Positions 43,966-53,600 of a stretch of DNA of 64,000 nucleotides are shown piece after piece; the stretch's first letter is position 1, and each line of letters starts with the position of its first letter. Source of the DNA: Nitrospirota bacterium (lineage in GTDB: Bacteria; Nitrospirota; Thermodesulfovibrionia; Thermodesulfovibrionales; UBA6898). A program made the translations under genes and the position numbers. Below the pieces are notes generated by a model. The model saw only the letters and a program-made list of their open reading frames with translations, did no database searches and was not told the origin of the DNA. The stretch is from NCBI GenBank assembly GCA_024275975.1, contig JAJRYC010000017.1, forward strand, positions 26,030-90,029, given 5' to 3'.

Positions 43966-45396
43966 ATGCTGTCTAGATTCGCATTTTTATTCAAGCTTGT
44001 ACTTGTCATCTTTTGCCTATGCTTTCCGGCTGAAAGCATAGCTGTCCAATCGACACCTTCCGGTACCGCAGACCTCTGCCTCGGCTGTCACAGCAACAAG
44101 GATTTCACTGCGAAGTTAAAAAACGGCGAAGATCTTTCTCTCTTTGTAAATAAAGACCTGCTTGAAAATTCAGTTCACAACATGCTGGACTGCTCGGGCT
44201 GTCACAGCGGATTTTCTCCGGAAAAACATCCGAGCAGGATCCTGGAAAACAGAAGAGCTTACGCTGCTTCGGGCGCCGCGATATGCAAGAGTTGCCATAC
44301 CACATTCAGGACGGATTTGCATGGCAGGATGGTCAAGGCTGCGGAAAAAAGCGGTCAATACTGCGTTGACTGTCACGGCGCGCATACTGTCCAGCCGGTC
44401 TCGATGCAGGAGCTCAGCGAGCCGAAATACTGTCTCGGATGCCATTTAAACAAGCTGAGCATGACCTTCAAAAACGGTGAAAAGCAGTCTGTTCAGCTGG
44501 ACCACATGATACTGAAGGCATCCGTTCATAACAAGCTCTACTGCACGGACTGCCATTTCGGATTTTCCCCTGAAAAACATCCGATCAGACAATTCAAGAG
44601 CAGCCGGGATTATGTAATCGCTTCATCTGAAAGCTGCAGGCGGTGCCATTTCGATAAATACACGAAAACACTCGAAAGCATTCATTACTCAATGCTGAGC
44701 CACGGCAACATGAAAGCACCCGTCTGCGTTGACTGTCACGGCGCGCATTCGATCGGTCGGGCCGGACAGGAAAGGACTGTGAGCGCAAAAAGATGCAAAA
44801 AGTGCCATAGAGAGATATACAAGACATATTCATCGAGCGTGCACGGCAGCGCGCTCTTTGTAGACCACAACCAGGATGTTCCCGTCTGCGCGGACTGCCA
44901 CCGTGCCCATAACATCGAAGACCCCCGGACATTCGATTACAGGGAAAAGATCCCGGGGATGTGCGGCGGCTGTCACGCAAACAAAGAACTGATGGACAAA
45001 TACGGGTTGTCCACAGCTGTTCTTCAGAGTTATCTGCAGGACTTTCACGGCATAACCCTCAAGCTTTATAAAAAGCAGAAGGACGCCGGGAACAAAATCA
45101 CATTAAAGCCGATCGCTGTCTGCGTTGACTGTCACGGCGTTCATGACATTACGCCTACTACCGGCCCGAAGTCCTCGATAGTAAAAGCAAATCTTGTAAA
45201 AAGATGCCGGAAGTGCCACCCTGACGCAACAGAGAACTTTCCTGACAGCTGGATTTCTCATTACAAGCCCAGCCTCCAAAAGGCCCCGATCGTTTACACA
45301 ATCAACCTGATATACAAAATTTTCATACCGTTTATGATGGTCGGATTGATCCTGCAGATACTTCTGCATATCTGGCGTTATGTTGTCAACAGGTAG
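43966..45396 (+). CDS. 13-heme membrane-anchored cytochrome c
   Basis: The 476-residue protein has a signal peptide (LFKLVLVIFCLCFPAESIA), thirteen CxxCH motifs and a C-terminal membrane helix (IFIPFMMVGLILQILLHIW). Two long segments are clearly duplicated: SVHNMLDCSGCHSGFSPEKH and SVHNKLYCTDCHFGFSPEKH each precede a similar run of motifs. It resembles NapC/NirT-linked or OmcA-like periplasmic electron carriers anchored in the inner membrane. It lies 12 bp upstream of a cytochrome b, so electrons probably pass from the quinone pool through cytochrome b to this protein. The terminal acceptor is unknown. Confidence 0.94.
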   Translation: MLSRFAFLFKLVLVIFCLCFPAESIAVQSTPSGTADLCLGCHSNKDFTAKLKNGEDLSLFVNKDLLENSVHNMLDCSGCHSGFSPEKHPSRILENRRAYAASGAAICKSCHTTFRTDLHGRMVKAAEKSGQYCVDCHGAHTVQPVSMQELSEPKYCLGCHLNKLSMTFKNGEKQSVQLDHMILKASVHNKLYCTDCHFGFSPEKHPIRQFKSSRDYVIASSESCRRCHFDKYTKTLESIHYSMLSHGNMKAPVCVDCHGAHSIGRAGQERTVSAKRCKKCHREIYKTYSSSVHGSALFVDHNQDVPVCADCHRAHNIEDPRTFDYREKIPGMCGGCHANKELMDKYGLSTAVLQSYLQDFHGITLKLYKKQKDAGNKITLKPIAVCVDCHGVHDITPTTGPKSSIVKANLVKRCRKCHPDATENFPDSWISHYKPSLQKAPIVYTINLIYKIFIPFMMVGLILQILLHIWRYVVNR

Positions 45397-45407
45397 GAGG
45401 TCCTGAA

Positions 45408-46160
45408 ATGGAAGTGAACAAAATCATAGTTGGTGGCAAGATAAAAAGATTCAGCTTATACAGGGTGTTCGAGCACCAGTTTGTCATGATCACCTTCGCT
45501 ATTCTTGTAATAACGGGTCTTTCACAGAAATTTCATGAATACGGTCTTTCTCAATGGATCATTATAAAACTGGGCGGAGTGGACACTGTCAGGCTGATCC
45601 ACAGATCTACAGGCCTTATCTTCGCGCTGATTACGATTTTCCATATAATCGTGGCTTCCGTGGGAGTTGTCTTCCATAAATGGCAGGCGTCAATGGTGAT
45701 AAACAGAAAGGACTTTACCGACGCGATCGACAATCTCAAGTATTATTTCGGCATAACAGACCAGCCCGCAAGGTGTGACCGGTATGACTACAAACAGAAG
45801 TTTGAATACTGGGGCGTTGTTATCGGGGGCCTTCTGATGATGGCGACCGGGTTTGTATTATGGTTTCCCACCTTCTTCGTAAAGTTTCTGCCCGGCGAGT
45901 TCATTCCAGCGGCAAAGGCGGCCCATACAAACGAGGCGCTGCTGGCCTTTCTTGTTATAATTACCTGGCATCTCTACAACGCGATATTCAGCCCCGAGGT
46001 ATTCCCTCTCGACACGTCGATATTTACCGGCAGGATATCAGTTGAAAGAATGAAACATGAGCACCCGCTGGAATATGAAAGAATAACAGGAGAGTCGCTA
46101 GAACACAAACCTCAAGGGGAAGAATCAAGCACGAAACAAAAACCCGGTCCGTCAGACTGA
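45408..46160 (+). CDS. Cytochrome b, quinone-linked membrane subunit
   Basis: The 250-residue protein has four membrane helices with likely heme-ligand His: FEHQFVMITFAILVITGL, RLIHRSTGLIFALITIFHIIV, YWGVVIGGLLMMATGFVLWF, and NEALLAFLVIITWHLYNAIF. The pattern matches the Cyt b561/NrfD-independent b-type subunits that partner multiheme cytochromes. The hydrophilic C-terminal tail (~50 residues) is charged. It is the second gene of the cytochrome operon. Confidence 0.92.
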   Translation: MEVNKIIVGGKIKRFSLYRVFEHQFVMITFAILVITGLSQKFHEYGLSQWIIIKLGGVDTVRLIHRSTGLIFALITIFHIIVASVGVVFHKWQASMVINRKDFTDAIDNLKYYFGITDQPARCDRYDYKQKFEYWGVVIGGLLMMATGFVLWFPTFFVKFLPGEFIPAAKAAHTNEALLAFLVIITWHLYNAIFSPEVFPLDTSIFTGRISVERMKHEHPLEYERITGESLEHKPQGEESSTKQKPGPSD

Positions 46161-46165
46161 CGCAA

Positions 46166-47998
46166 TTGCAGAAAAGAATTATCATCTCCATAATCTTAAG
46201 CATTCTTATTATATTAATAAGTTTCGGTATAGCGAGTTACCTCACGGTAAACCGGATTATAAAAAGGTCTCTCGACAGGAGAGTGGAACTCGCAAATATG
46301 ATAGCCGGGCATACGGATTCAATCCTCGAAAGCAATCTGAACAGGCTTTACGATATCTCTCTATCAGGTGACATCGACCTTGAAGACAACAACCCGGAAC
46401 CTGAAAAAAAGGCCCTTCAGACTGCATATCAGTATTCCATATTCACAGATGGTATTTTCCTGAGCGACAAGGACGGGAATATAGTCATGACTTATCCACC
46501 GGCCTTTAAAACCTATTCAAGCCTGTTGAGCCTTGCCGACATAAAAAAGACCATGAGGGATGCCAGGCATGTCATAACCGATATCTACACGATAGCTCCC
46601 ATCAACAAAAAGGTGATATTCGCCATGGTTCCCCTTAAAAACAGGGACGGGGACATAGTCGGGGTAGCGGGAGGAGAGATCAACCCCACCAATTATATAC
46701 TCACTCAGATATTGAAAACCATTCCCGCGGAGGCCAACACATATATGGAAATAATCGACAGCCACGGAATTGTTATCGCGTCCAACATCCCTAACAGGAT
46801 TTTTACTTCCAGTGACCATAACAAATTCATGGCCAACCTGATAGCACAAAAGAAGTCCGTTGTCAGGAGATGCCATAGGTGCCATACCGGAAATCCAACC
46901 ACGTATGGTGACAGCGGCGAACGTTCCACGGACGTTCTCTCATTCGCCGTTCTTGAAATGGCGCCGTGGGGCGTGTCGATACTCCAGCCCGAAAAAGACA
47001 TCTTTGCGCCTGCGGTTGAACTCAGAAAGACTTTTCTGATCTTCAGCATAGGCTCCATCGGCATCGCGCTGCTGATAGCCGTCGGCATGAGCAGGAGCAT
47101 TGTAAAGCCGGTACATGAATTAATCGACGCGACCAACAAAATCGCCGCGGGGGACATGTCAAAGTCCATAGGATTCGGTGGTGTTGACGAAATTGGCATG
47201 TTAAGCAGCAGTTTTGAGGTTATGCGGCTAAAGTTGGCGGATTCCCTTGCCAGTCTCCAGCAGTACAACCTTAAACTTGAAGAAATGGTGGCCGAAAGGA
47301 CTGAAAAAATAAAAGAGAGCCGGAAAAAGGTCGAAAACCTGCTTAAAAAGGTTATTTCCGTACAGGAAGAGGAGAGAAAAAGGATAGCAAGGGGCCTCCA
47401 CGATGAAACAATGCAGTCGCTCGCAGCCCTCTTACTGAAAGTCGACATGTTCAGCCTGGATGTTAAAAAGCCTTCCCATGAAAAGATACGGGCGATGAAA
47501 GATATTCTGTTGAGCACGCTTGACGGCATTCGCAGTATAATACAGAACCTCCGGCCTTCAATACTGGATGACCTTGGACTGGAGGCGGCGATCAGATGGC
47601 TTCTTGACATGCATCTGAGGGAGAAGGGAATTACATGTTATTTCAATATAATCGGCATGCAGGACAAAAGATTCCCCCCCAACATTGAGATAACACTCTT
47701 CAGGATAATACAGGAGGCGGTCGTCAATATCGCGAGACACGCGAAAGCGGTAAATGTGTTCGTCATCTTTAAGGTAGATGACGATTCTGTTAGTGTAGAT
47801 ATAGAGGATGATGGAACAGGGTTTGATGTTCTGCCGTCCTTGATTCAGGCGGAGGGAGGGCGTGGCCTCGGCATTCAGGGCTTGAAAGAGAGGGTCCACC
47901 TGCTTGACGGAAGCCTGAGTATATGTTCGGCAAAAGGCCAGGGGACCAGAATAAGCTTAAAAATTCCGACAGGGCGTTTCAGGGAGAAAAATGGATAA
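46166..47998 (+). CDS. Sensor histidine kinase with a CxxCH heme motif in its periplasmic domain
   Basis: The start is TTG at 46166, 5 bp after the cytochrome b stop. The 610-residue protein has a first membrane helix (IIISIILSILIILISFGIASY), a ~260-residue periplasmic Cache-like sensor, and a second helix (FLIFSIGSIGIALLIAVGM). HAMP follows (~330-385), then a short coiled coil and the NarX/HisKA_3 motif RIARGLHDETMQSLAALL with ATPase motifs NIARHAKA and EGGRGLGIQGLKERV. The sensor contains CHRCH at residues 236-240, a canonical c-type heme attachment site. It follows cytochrome genes, so sensing of redox state or of a small ligand through heme is likely (inference). Confidence 0.93.
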   Translation: MQKRIIISIILSILIILISFGIASYLTVNRIIKRSLDRRVELANMIAGHTDSILESNLNRLYDISLSGDIDLEDNNPEPEKKALQTAYQYSIFTDGIFLSDKDGNIVMTYPPAFKTYSSLLSLADIKKTMRDARHVITDIYTIAPINKKVIFAMVPLKNRDGDIVGVAGGEINPTNYILTQILKTIPAEANTYMEIIDSHGIVIASNIPNRIFTSSDHNKFMANLIAQKKSVVRRCHRCHTGNPTTYGDSGERSTDVLSFAVLEMAPWGVSILQPEKDIFAPAVELRKTFLIFSIGSIGIALLIAVGMSRSIVKPVHELIDATNKIAAGDMSKSIGFGGVDEIGMLSSSFEVMRLKLADSLASLQQYNLKLEEMVAERTEKIKESRKKVENLLKKVISVQEEERKRIARGLHDETMQSLAALLLKVDMFSLDVKKPSHEKIRAMKDILLSTLDGIRSIIQNLRPSILDDLGLEAAIRWLLDMHLREKGITCYFNIIGMQDKRFPPNIEITLFRIIQEAVVNIARHAKAVNVFVIFKVDDDSVSVDIEDDGTGFDVLPSLIQAEGGRGLGIQGLKERVHLLDGSLSICSAKGQGTRISLKIPTGRFREKNG

Positions 47999-48650
47999 AA
48001 TAAAGGTAATGATTGTTGACGACCATGCATTGGTGCGGGAAGGTATTATAGCGTTTCTGAAATTATATAACGACATAGAGGTGGTCGGGGAGGCATCCAA
48101 CGGTCTGGCTGCGATAGAAAAGCTGGTCGAAATAAAACCCGATGTAGTGCTTATGGACATCGCAATGCCTGAACTCGGAGGAATGGAGGCGACACTGGAG
48201 ATAAAGAAAAGGTATCCGGAGATACGGATACTTATACTCAGCCAATATGATGACAGGGAATACGTCAGCAGACTGCTCAAGGCAGGCGTCTCAGGCTATA
48301 TATTAAAACATGCTGTTGGTACGGACCTTATATCCGCAATAAGGGCGGTCTCAAAAGGCGAGTCCTATCTGTATTCAACAATCGCCTCAAAGGTCATTGA
48401 CGGCTATCTCGGCAAGCCGTCGGGCATGGTTGTGGAAGACCCTTACGAAAAGCTTACGGACAGGGAGAAGCAGGTGCTGAAACTTATTGCGGAAGGCCAC
48501 AGCCATAAGGAGATCGCAAGCCGCCTCTATATAAGCACAAAGACCGTCATCGCCCACCAGACAAACATCTCTGAAAAGCTGGACCTCCATTCACGTACCG
48601 GTCTTATCAAATTTGCGATATCCAAAGGCATAATCAAGCTGGAAACATAA
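47991..48650 (+). CDS. NarL/FixJ-type response regulator
   Basis: The 219-residue protein has a receiver domain (KVMIVDDHALVREGIIAFLK; Asp in DVVLMDIAMPELGGMEA). A LuxR-type helix-turn-helix follows (LTDREKQVLKLIAEGHSHKEIASRLYISTKTV). It overlaps the kinase gene by 8 bp and is its partner. It probably controls expression of the cytochrome operon or other respiratory genes. Confidence 0.95.
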   Translation: MDKIKVMIVDDHALVREGIIAFLKLYNDIEVVGEASNGLAAIEKLVEIKPDVVLMDIAMPELGGMEATLEIKKRYPEIRILILSQYDDREYVSRLLKAGVSGYILKHAVGTDLISAIRAVSKGESYLYSTIASKVIDGYLGKPSGMVVEDPYEKLTDREKQVLKLIAEGHSHKEIASRLYISTKTVIAHQTNISEKLDLHSRTGLIKFAISKGIIKLET

Positions 48651-48670
48651 TCAATGAGTATGTTTTCATG

Positions 48671-50245
48671 CTATTTTGTGCCCCTGGTTTTAACCATATC
48701 CTGATAATAGGATACATTATCGGCATGTCTCGTCCCTTCCTCGAAGGAAATTCTCCCTTCTATGCAGAGCTTCGCGAGACTGACATCTATTGAGCTATAC
48801 TCTTCGCCGGGTATCTGCATCTGTGATCTTATCTGGTGGGTCTTGCCCTCACGGATGAAATTCTTGATCTTATATGAATTGACCAGTTTTTCATAAGCCA
48901 GCACAAGACCTGTCCGGTTTTTGTGAGCAATAAGCCTCTGCGAAAAAATCACAAGGAGGCAGTCGGCCATCTGCGTCCGGATCTGCGCCTGCTGGTGAGG
49001 CGGAAAGATGTCAATGGTCCTCTCAATTGTCGATGTTACGTTTCTCGAATGCAAGGTGCTTAATACCAGGTGGCCTGTCTCGGCTGCCTGCAGGGCGATT
49101 CTGAAGCTGTCGGGGTCGCGCATCTCCCCAATGACGATGACGTCGGGGTCCTGCCTGAATATATGCTTCAGTCCTTCATAAAAAGAAGGCGTATCAGCGC
49201 CTATTTCTCTCTGGTTTACATTGCTGTTCTTATGCCTGTGAAGAAATTCAATCGGGTCTTCAAGCGTTATGATGTTACATTTTCTCCTTGTGTTGATAAT
49301 GTCCACCAGAGAGGCCATCGTCGTGGATTTCCCGTGGCCGGCGGGCCCGGTTAGCAATATGAGGCCCTGAGGTTTGAGCGCGAAGCTTTCAAGCTCTTCG
49401 GGGACCCCAAGGTCTTTGAGTGCGGGGATAACGGCCGGTATACGGCGGAGGGTTATCGATACGGAATTCCTCTGTTTATATATGTTTACCCTGAACCTCC
49501 CTTTTTCGGAGTATGAAAAGGCAAAATCCAGGTCACTTGTAGCTTCGAATTTTTTCAGCTGATCCTCGGACATAAGGCTTGTGGCGTAAGTCATTAACTG
49601 CGCGGGTGTCATGGCCGGCATATTAAGGCGCTTGAGCTCCGTATCCATCCTCAGACTCGGAGGCACGCCCGCAGTCAGCTGAAGGTCTGTTGCTGTTGAT
49701 TCGGAAAACATATCCAGAAGCTTCTCGATACTCATGGAAGCTTCATCGGAAATACTCAAACAGGCCTTCTCAATCTCGGTGCCTTTCAGCTCATGGGTCC
49801 CTACGGATTCAAGGCTTTTCAAGGCCGCTTCCATCTGTGAAGAAGTTACGACAACCGGCCGCACTCGCTTGCCGAGTATGAACTCTATGTCTTCTATCGC
49901 CACAAAATCCCTTGGATTGACCATGGCAAGAACAAAATTCCCCTCGACCTTCAAAGGGAGAACCTTGTATTCCTTGATTTTCTTAATGGGCAGGGCGTTA
50001 AGAATCTGGGGAGGGATATCGACCTTAAAAAGGTTAATTGGTGGCACGCCGAACTGTTTGCTCAGGAAGTCCAGGAGAATATCGGTAGTAATATAGCCCA
50101 TTTCAATAAGTATTGAACCTATCTGTCCCCCGACCTGTGACTGCCTCCTCAGGGCGTTTTTCAGCATGTTAGATGATATTATTTTATGCTGGAGCAGTAT
50201 CTCCCCGAGTTTATACCTTGTGCCTTTGCTTTTCTCTTCCGCCAT
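48671..50245 (-). CDS. Type IV pilus-type ATPase with MshEN domain and PilT-like motor
   Basis: The 524-residue protein has an N-terminal MshEN region (KLGEILLQHKIISSNMLKNALRRQ ... LADFLSKQFGVPPINL-like) of ~150 residues, a family that can bind cyclic-di-GMP. A PilT-like ATPase follows: LLTGPAGHGKSTTMASLVD (Walker A with His), NIITLEDPIEFLH, REIGADTPSF, and VIVIGEMRDPDSFRIALQAAETGHLVLSTLH. The KIKNFIREGKTHQI segment resembles the PilT/PilU retraction motif AIRNLIRE. PilT itself has no MshEN domain, so this is a hybrid between the PilB and PilT types. No other pilus genes are near. Confidence 0.9.
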   Translation of the reverse strand: MAEEKSKGTRYKLGEILLQHKIISSNMLKNALRRQSQVGGQIGSILIEMGYITTDILLDFLSKQFGVPPINLFKVDIPPQILNALPIKKIKEYKVLPLKVEGNFVLAMVNPRDFVAIEDIEFILGKRVRPVVVTSSQMEAALKSLESVGTHELKGTEIEKACLSISDEASMSIEKLLDMFSESTATDLQLTAGVPPSLRMDTELKRLNMPAMTPAQLMTYATSLMSEDQLKKFEATSDLDFAFSYSEKGRFRVNIYKQRNSVSITLRRIPAVIPALKDLGVPEELESFALKPQGLILLTGPAGHGKSTTMASLVDIINTRRKCNIITLEDPIEFLHRHKNSNVNQREIGADTPSFYEGLKHIFRQDPDVIVIGEMRDPDSFRIALQAAETGHLVLSTLHSRNVTSTIERTIDIFPPHQQAQIRTQMADCLLVIFSQRLIAHKNRTGLVLAYEKLVNSYKIKNFIREGKTHQIRSQMQIPGEEYSSIDVSLAKLCIEGRISFEEGTRHADNVSYYQDMVKTRGTK

Positions 50246-50392
50246 ATGATTACCTCCTGATACAACATTACCAGTAAATAACGATTACTTCAAGAGCTTT
50301 TTGACATGTCGGTTTTGCGGTCGCCAATTAATTCAACACATCAAGCATATTCCCGCTTAATCCCCCCAAGGCCACCCGGAACCATATGCTAC

Positions 50393-51781
50393 TTAAATCT
50401 TATATGCCTTAATCTTGCTTCGCAGTGTATTGCGGTTAATACCGAGGATTTTTGATGCCTGGAGCTGGTTCCCGTTCGTCTCTCTCATAATAATGGATAT
50501 CAGGGCTTTTTCGACTTCCGTAAGCACCGTGCCATAGAGGTTGAAGTTCTGTGCCGTTGCCATGTCCTTGAGATATCGTTTCAGTTTTTCCTCGAGGAAC
50601 TCCTTTACGGAGTAAGAGTTATTGTCTTCAATGAGCAGGTCTTTCTTGCTGATGACAGCGCCTGCTGAAAGCACGCATGCCCTTTTTATCACATTTTCGA
50701 GTTCCCGTACATTCCCGGGCCAGTCATACTTCAGGAGCGCCGCATTCGCTTCCCTGGAAAGCGCTTTTCCCCCTGTCTCCAGTTTGTCAGCGGCGTCGTT
50801 CAGGAATTTCTTCACAAGAAGTGGAATATCTTCTTTCCTCATCCTCAAAGGCGGCAGTTTTATCCGGACAACATCGAACCTGCGGTAAAGATCTTCCCTG
50901 AAGCCACCCTTGGAAAGCGCTTCGGGCAAGTCCCTGTTCGTTGATCCTATGATACGAACATCGGCCTTTATGAGGGTATTGCCACCCAGAGGTGTGAATT
51001 CATTTCCCTGCATGAAACGCAATAATTTGGCCTGCAGTCCCAAGTCCATTTCGGCTATCTCGTCCAGGAATAATGTGCCGCCATTGGCTGACTCAATCTT
51101 GCCCTTTGTATCACTGACAGCGCCGGGGAATGCCCCTTTTTTATACCCGAAAAGCTCTGATTCAAGCAGGTCCCCTGGTATAGAGGTGGAATTAACAGAA
51201 ACAAACGGGCCGAGTGACCGCTTGCTGTTGTAATGAATCGCCTTTGCAACGAGTTCCTTTCCGGTCCCGCTTTCACCCGTGATAAGAACTGTTATATCTT
51301 TTGGCGCAACCCTCCCGATGTCTTTAAATACTTTAAACATCCAGGGGCTTTTACCGGTCATATGCGGATGTTCCGTCTCCAGCTTAGCCTTTTTGAGTCC
51401 CCTGAGTTCTTCTTTCAGCGCAAGGTGCCTGAAAGCCTTTTCTATCACTATTCTTAATTCCTCAACTTCAAAGGGTTTCTCAATATAATCATAAGCCCCT
51501 TCTTCCAGTGCCGTAATCATGCTCTGTATCCTGGCAGGGGCGGTGATCATTATAACGACCGCGTCAGGATTAAAAGCATGTATCTCCCTTAAACCCTCAA
51601 GCCCATCTCCATCGGGCAGGACAAGATCAAGGAGAATTACATGCGGACTGTTCTGGACGGCCCTTATACCTGAAGCCAGTTTTGTCCTGGATATGACCTT
51701 GTATCCCCCGGGTTCAAGAGTCTTTTTGATAACCCCGGTTATGCTCACATCATCATCTATAACTAATATTTTTTTATCCAT
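50393..51781 (-). CDS. Sigma-54-type response regulator with altered GAFPGA loop
   Basis: The start is taken as ATG at 51781; the frame is open further upstream to 51817 and beyond. The protein (462 residues) has a receiver domain (ILVIDDDVSITGVIKK, Asp in VILLDLVLPDGDG), an AAA+ domain (LITGESGTGKELVA; GGTLFLDEIAEM), and a C-terminal Fis-type HTH (ASKILGINRNTLRSKIKAY). The sigma-54 contact loop reads GAFPGA (Pro codon at 51125-51127) where the family has GAFTGA. The Thr contacts sigma-54, so activation may be lost or altered. No intact partner kinase is adjacent. Confidence 0.9.
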   Translation of the reverse strand: MDKKILVIDDDVSITGVIKKTLEPGGYKVISRTKLASGIRAVQNSPHVILLDLVLPDGDGLEGLREIHAFNPDAVVIMITAPARIQSMITALEEGAYDYIEKPFEVEELRIVIEKAFRHLALKEELRGLKKAKLETEHPHMTGKSPWMFKVFKDIGRVAPKDITVLITGESGTGKELVAKAIHYNSKRSLGPFVSVNSTSIPGDLLESELFGYKKGAFPGAVSDTKGKIESANGGTLFLDEIAEMDLGLQAKLLRFMQGNEFTPLGGNTLIKADVRIIGSTNRDLPEALSKGGFREDLYRRFDVVRIKLPPLRMRKEDIPLLVKKFLNDAADKLETGGKALSREANAALLKYDWPGNVRELENVIKRACVLSAGAVISKKDLLIEDNNSYSVKEFLEEKLKRYLKDMATAQNFNLYGTVLTEVEKALISIIMRETNGNQLQASKILGINRNTLRSKIKAYKI

Positions 51782-51835
51782 TACGCGTGCAGGACGGATA
51801 CCGGTAAAAACATCCACCTTGGTTTTTCCTGATTT

Positions 51836-51979
51836 TTACCATGCTGCACCCCCTGAGGTTTTCAATAATCTTCCCGAAAGTTCTTCGCCTGTTTTATTCA
51901 CATAAATTACCTTTGCCTTTTTATTCAAGCGCATAACTGTCTCTTCAAGGCTGTTTATAATTGAGTCAAGAGAGATCAT
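51836..51979 (-). pseudogene. N-terminal stub of an NtrB-like PAS sensor kinase
   Basis: A 47-residue frame from ATG 51979 has the start of a GlnL/NtrB-type PAS domain (IINSLEETVMRLNKKAKVIYVN, KTGEELSGR) and then stops at TAA 51836-51838. The same frame runs on without further stops into the response regulator. No kinase (HisKA/HATPase) sequence remains. It looks like the 5' remnant of the cognate kinase gene after an internal deletion. Confidence 0.55.
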
Positions 51980-52297
51980 TCTTCAAAAATCCCCGGAATG
52001 AGAAAACACCGGCTCATTCTCAAAATTCAATGGCTTTATTAATACTTGAGGGCGACTGCTAATCTGAATCCCGGCTGCATTCAACAGTGCTTACAAATTA
52101 TTTAACCCCTCTGATAAACTGTCAATGCCAGATATGTATAACACTCTATCATAACCAAAATATATTTTTCAACTAAACATCCTTTACCGGCCAGACAAAA
52201 AAGCCGGCATGATAAAAAGAGGGATGCAGACGCGGATGTTTTCATTTTGCCGGCGCTTGGGCTATATTAGATATTATTCCAGAAAGGAAGTCATTGT
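51980..52297. other. Intergenic region upstream of serS
   Basis: This 318-bp gap lies between the kinase stub and serS. No further gene is supported. A -10-like TATATT lies at about 52262-52267, with a weak TTTCAT -35 before it, and AGGAAG is a good ribosome binding site just before the serS ATG. Confidence 0.4.
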
Positions 52298-53575
52298 ATG
52301 CTTGATGCCAGATTTGTCAGAGAAAATGTAGACACAGTAAAGGAAGCCCTGGAGAAAAGGGGCTATGAATTCCCGTTATCGGAATTTCTCTCCATCAACG
52401 GGAAGAGGGTGACATTGATCGGGGAGGCCGGGGAGTTGAGAAACAGGCGGAATGTGGTCTCTGAAGAAATAGGAAGGCTGAAAAGGCGGAAGGAAGATGC
52501 TTCCGCGCAGCTTGAGGAGATGAAGACCGTCTCGGACAGGATAAAGGCCCTTGATGAAAAACTCCGGGAACTCGAAGAAGAGACCAAGACCTTCTTAATG
52601 ACAATACCCAACATCCCTGATGAATCAGTGCCTGAAGGTAGGGATGAAACAAAAAATATTGAAGTAAGGAGATGGGGGACGCCCAATACCTTTGACTTCG
52701 AGCCCCTGAATCACTGGGACATCGCCGCCGCGCTGGATATCATCGATTTTGAGCGGGCGGCAAAGATAACCGGCGCACGGTTCGCCCTTATGAAGGGGGC
52801 CGGGGCGAGGCTTGAGAGGGCGCTGATGAACTTGATGCTTGATACTCATACATCCAGGGGCTATACAGAGGTCTTTCCCCCTATTATGGTCAACAGGGAA
52901 AGCATGACCGCAACGGGACAGCTGCCCAAGTTCGGGATGGAGCTTTTCAGGATTGCCGACCCTGAATTCTACCTGATTCCCACAGCCGAAGTCCCGGTCA
53001 CAAACATACACCGGGATGAAATACTGAGAGACTCCGACCTCCCGATTTTTTACACCGCGTACACCCCCTGTTTCAGAAGAGAGGCAGGCTCTCATGGAAA
53101 GGACACCCGCGGGCTGATCCGGCAGCACCAGTTTAACAAGGTGGAGCTTGTCAAATTCGTTAAGCCCGAAGATTCTTATGATGAACTAGAAAAGTTGACC
53201 GCTGACGCTGAAGATATCCTGCGGAAACTCGACCTGCCCTACAGGGTTGTAACGCTCTGCAGCGGAGACCTCGGTTTTTCATCCGCAAAGACATACGACA
53301 TCGAAGTCTGGCTTCCCGGACAGAATAGATACAGGGAAATATCATCCTGCTCGAATTTCGGGGACTTTCAGGCCCGCAGGGCGGGCATCCGGTTTAAAAG
53401 GGAAGGCAGGAAGGGCACGGAGTTTGTGCATACCCTTAATGGTTCTGGCCTGGCAATCGGAAGGACCCTTGTGGCTGTCCTCGAGAACTACCAGCAGAAG
53501 GACGGTTCCGTAGTCATCCCTGAAATATTAAGACCGTATATGGGAATAGATCAAATCAGATTAGCAGGCGGATAA
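52298..53575 (+). CDS. serS: Seryl-tRNA synthetase
   Basis: The 425-residue protein has the N-terminal coiled-coil tRNA-binding arm ([20 protein letters not shown] to LEEETKTFL) and class II motif 1 ([21 protein letters not shown]). Motif 2 is [24 protein letters not shown] and motif 3 is [18 protein letters not shown]. The length is normal. It charges tRNA-Ser. Confidence 0.97.
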   Translation: MLDARFVRENVDTVKEALEKRGYEFPLSEFLSINGKRVTLIGEAGELRNRRNVVSEEIGRLKRRKEDASAQLEEMKTVSDRIKALDEKLRELEEETKTFLMTIPNIPDESVPEGRDETKNIEVRRWGTPNTFDFEPLNHWDIAAALDIIDFERAAKITGARFALMKGAGARLERALMNLMLDTHTSRGYTEVFPPIMVNRESMTATGQLPKFGMELFRIADPEFYLIPTAEVPVTNIHRDEILRDSDLPIFYTAYTPCFRREAGSHGKDTRGLIRQHQFNKVELVKFVKPEDSYDELEKLTADAEDILRKLDLPYRVVTLCSGDLGFSSAKTYDIEVWLPGQNRYREISSCSNFGDFQARRAGIRFKREGRKGTEFVHTLNGSGLAIGRTLVAVLENYQQKDGSVVIPEILRPYMGIDQIRLAGG

Positions 53576-53600
53576 AAAAGCACACAGCCGCAAATAATCA

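Noticed and set aside
46705..47610. 301-codon minus-strand frame
   Set aside because: Shadow of the histidine kinase gene; Ser/Arg/Ile-rich with no motif.
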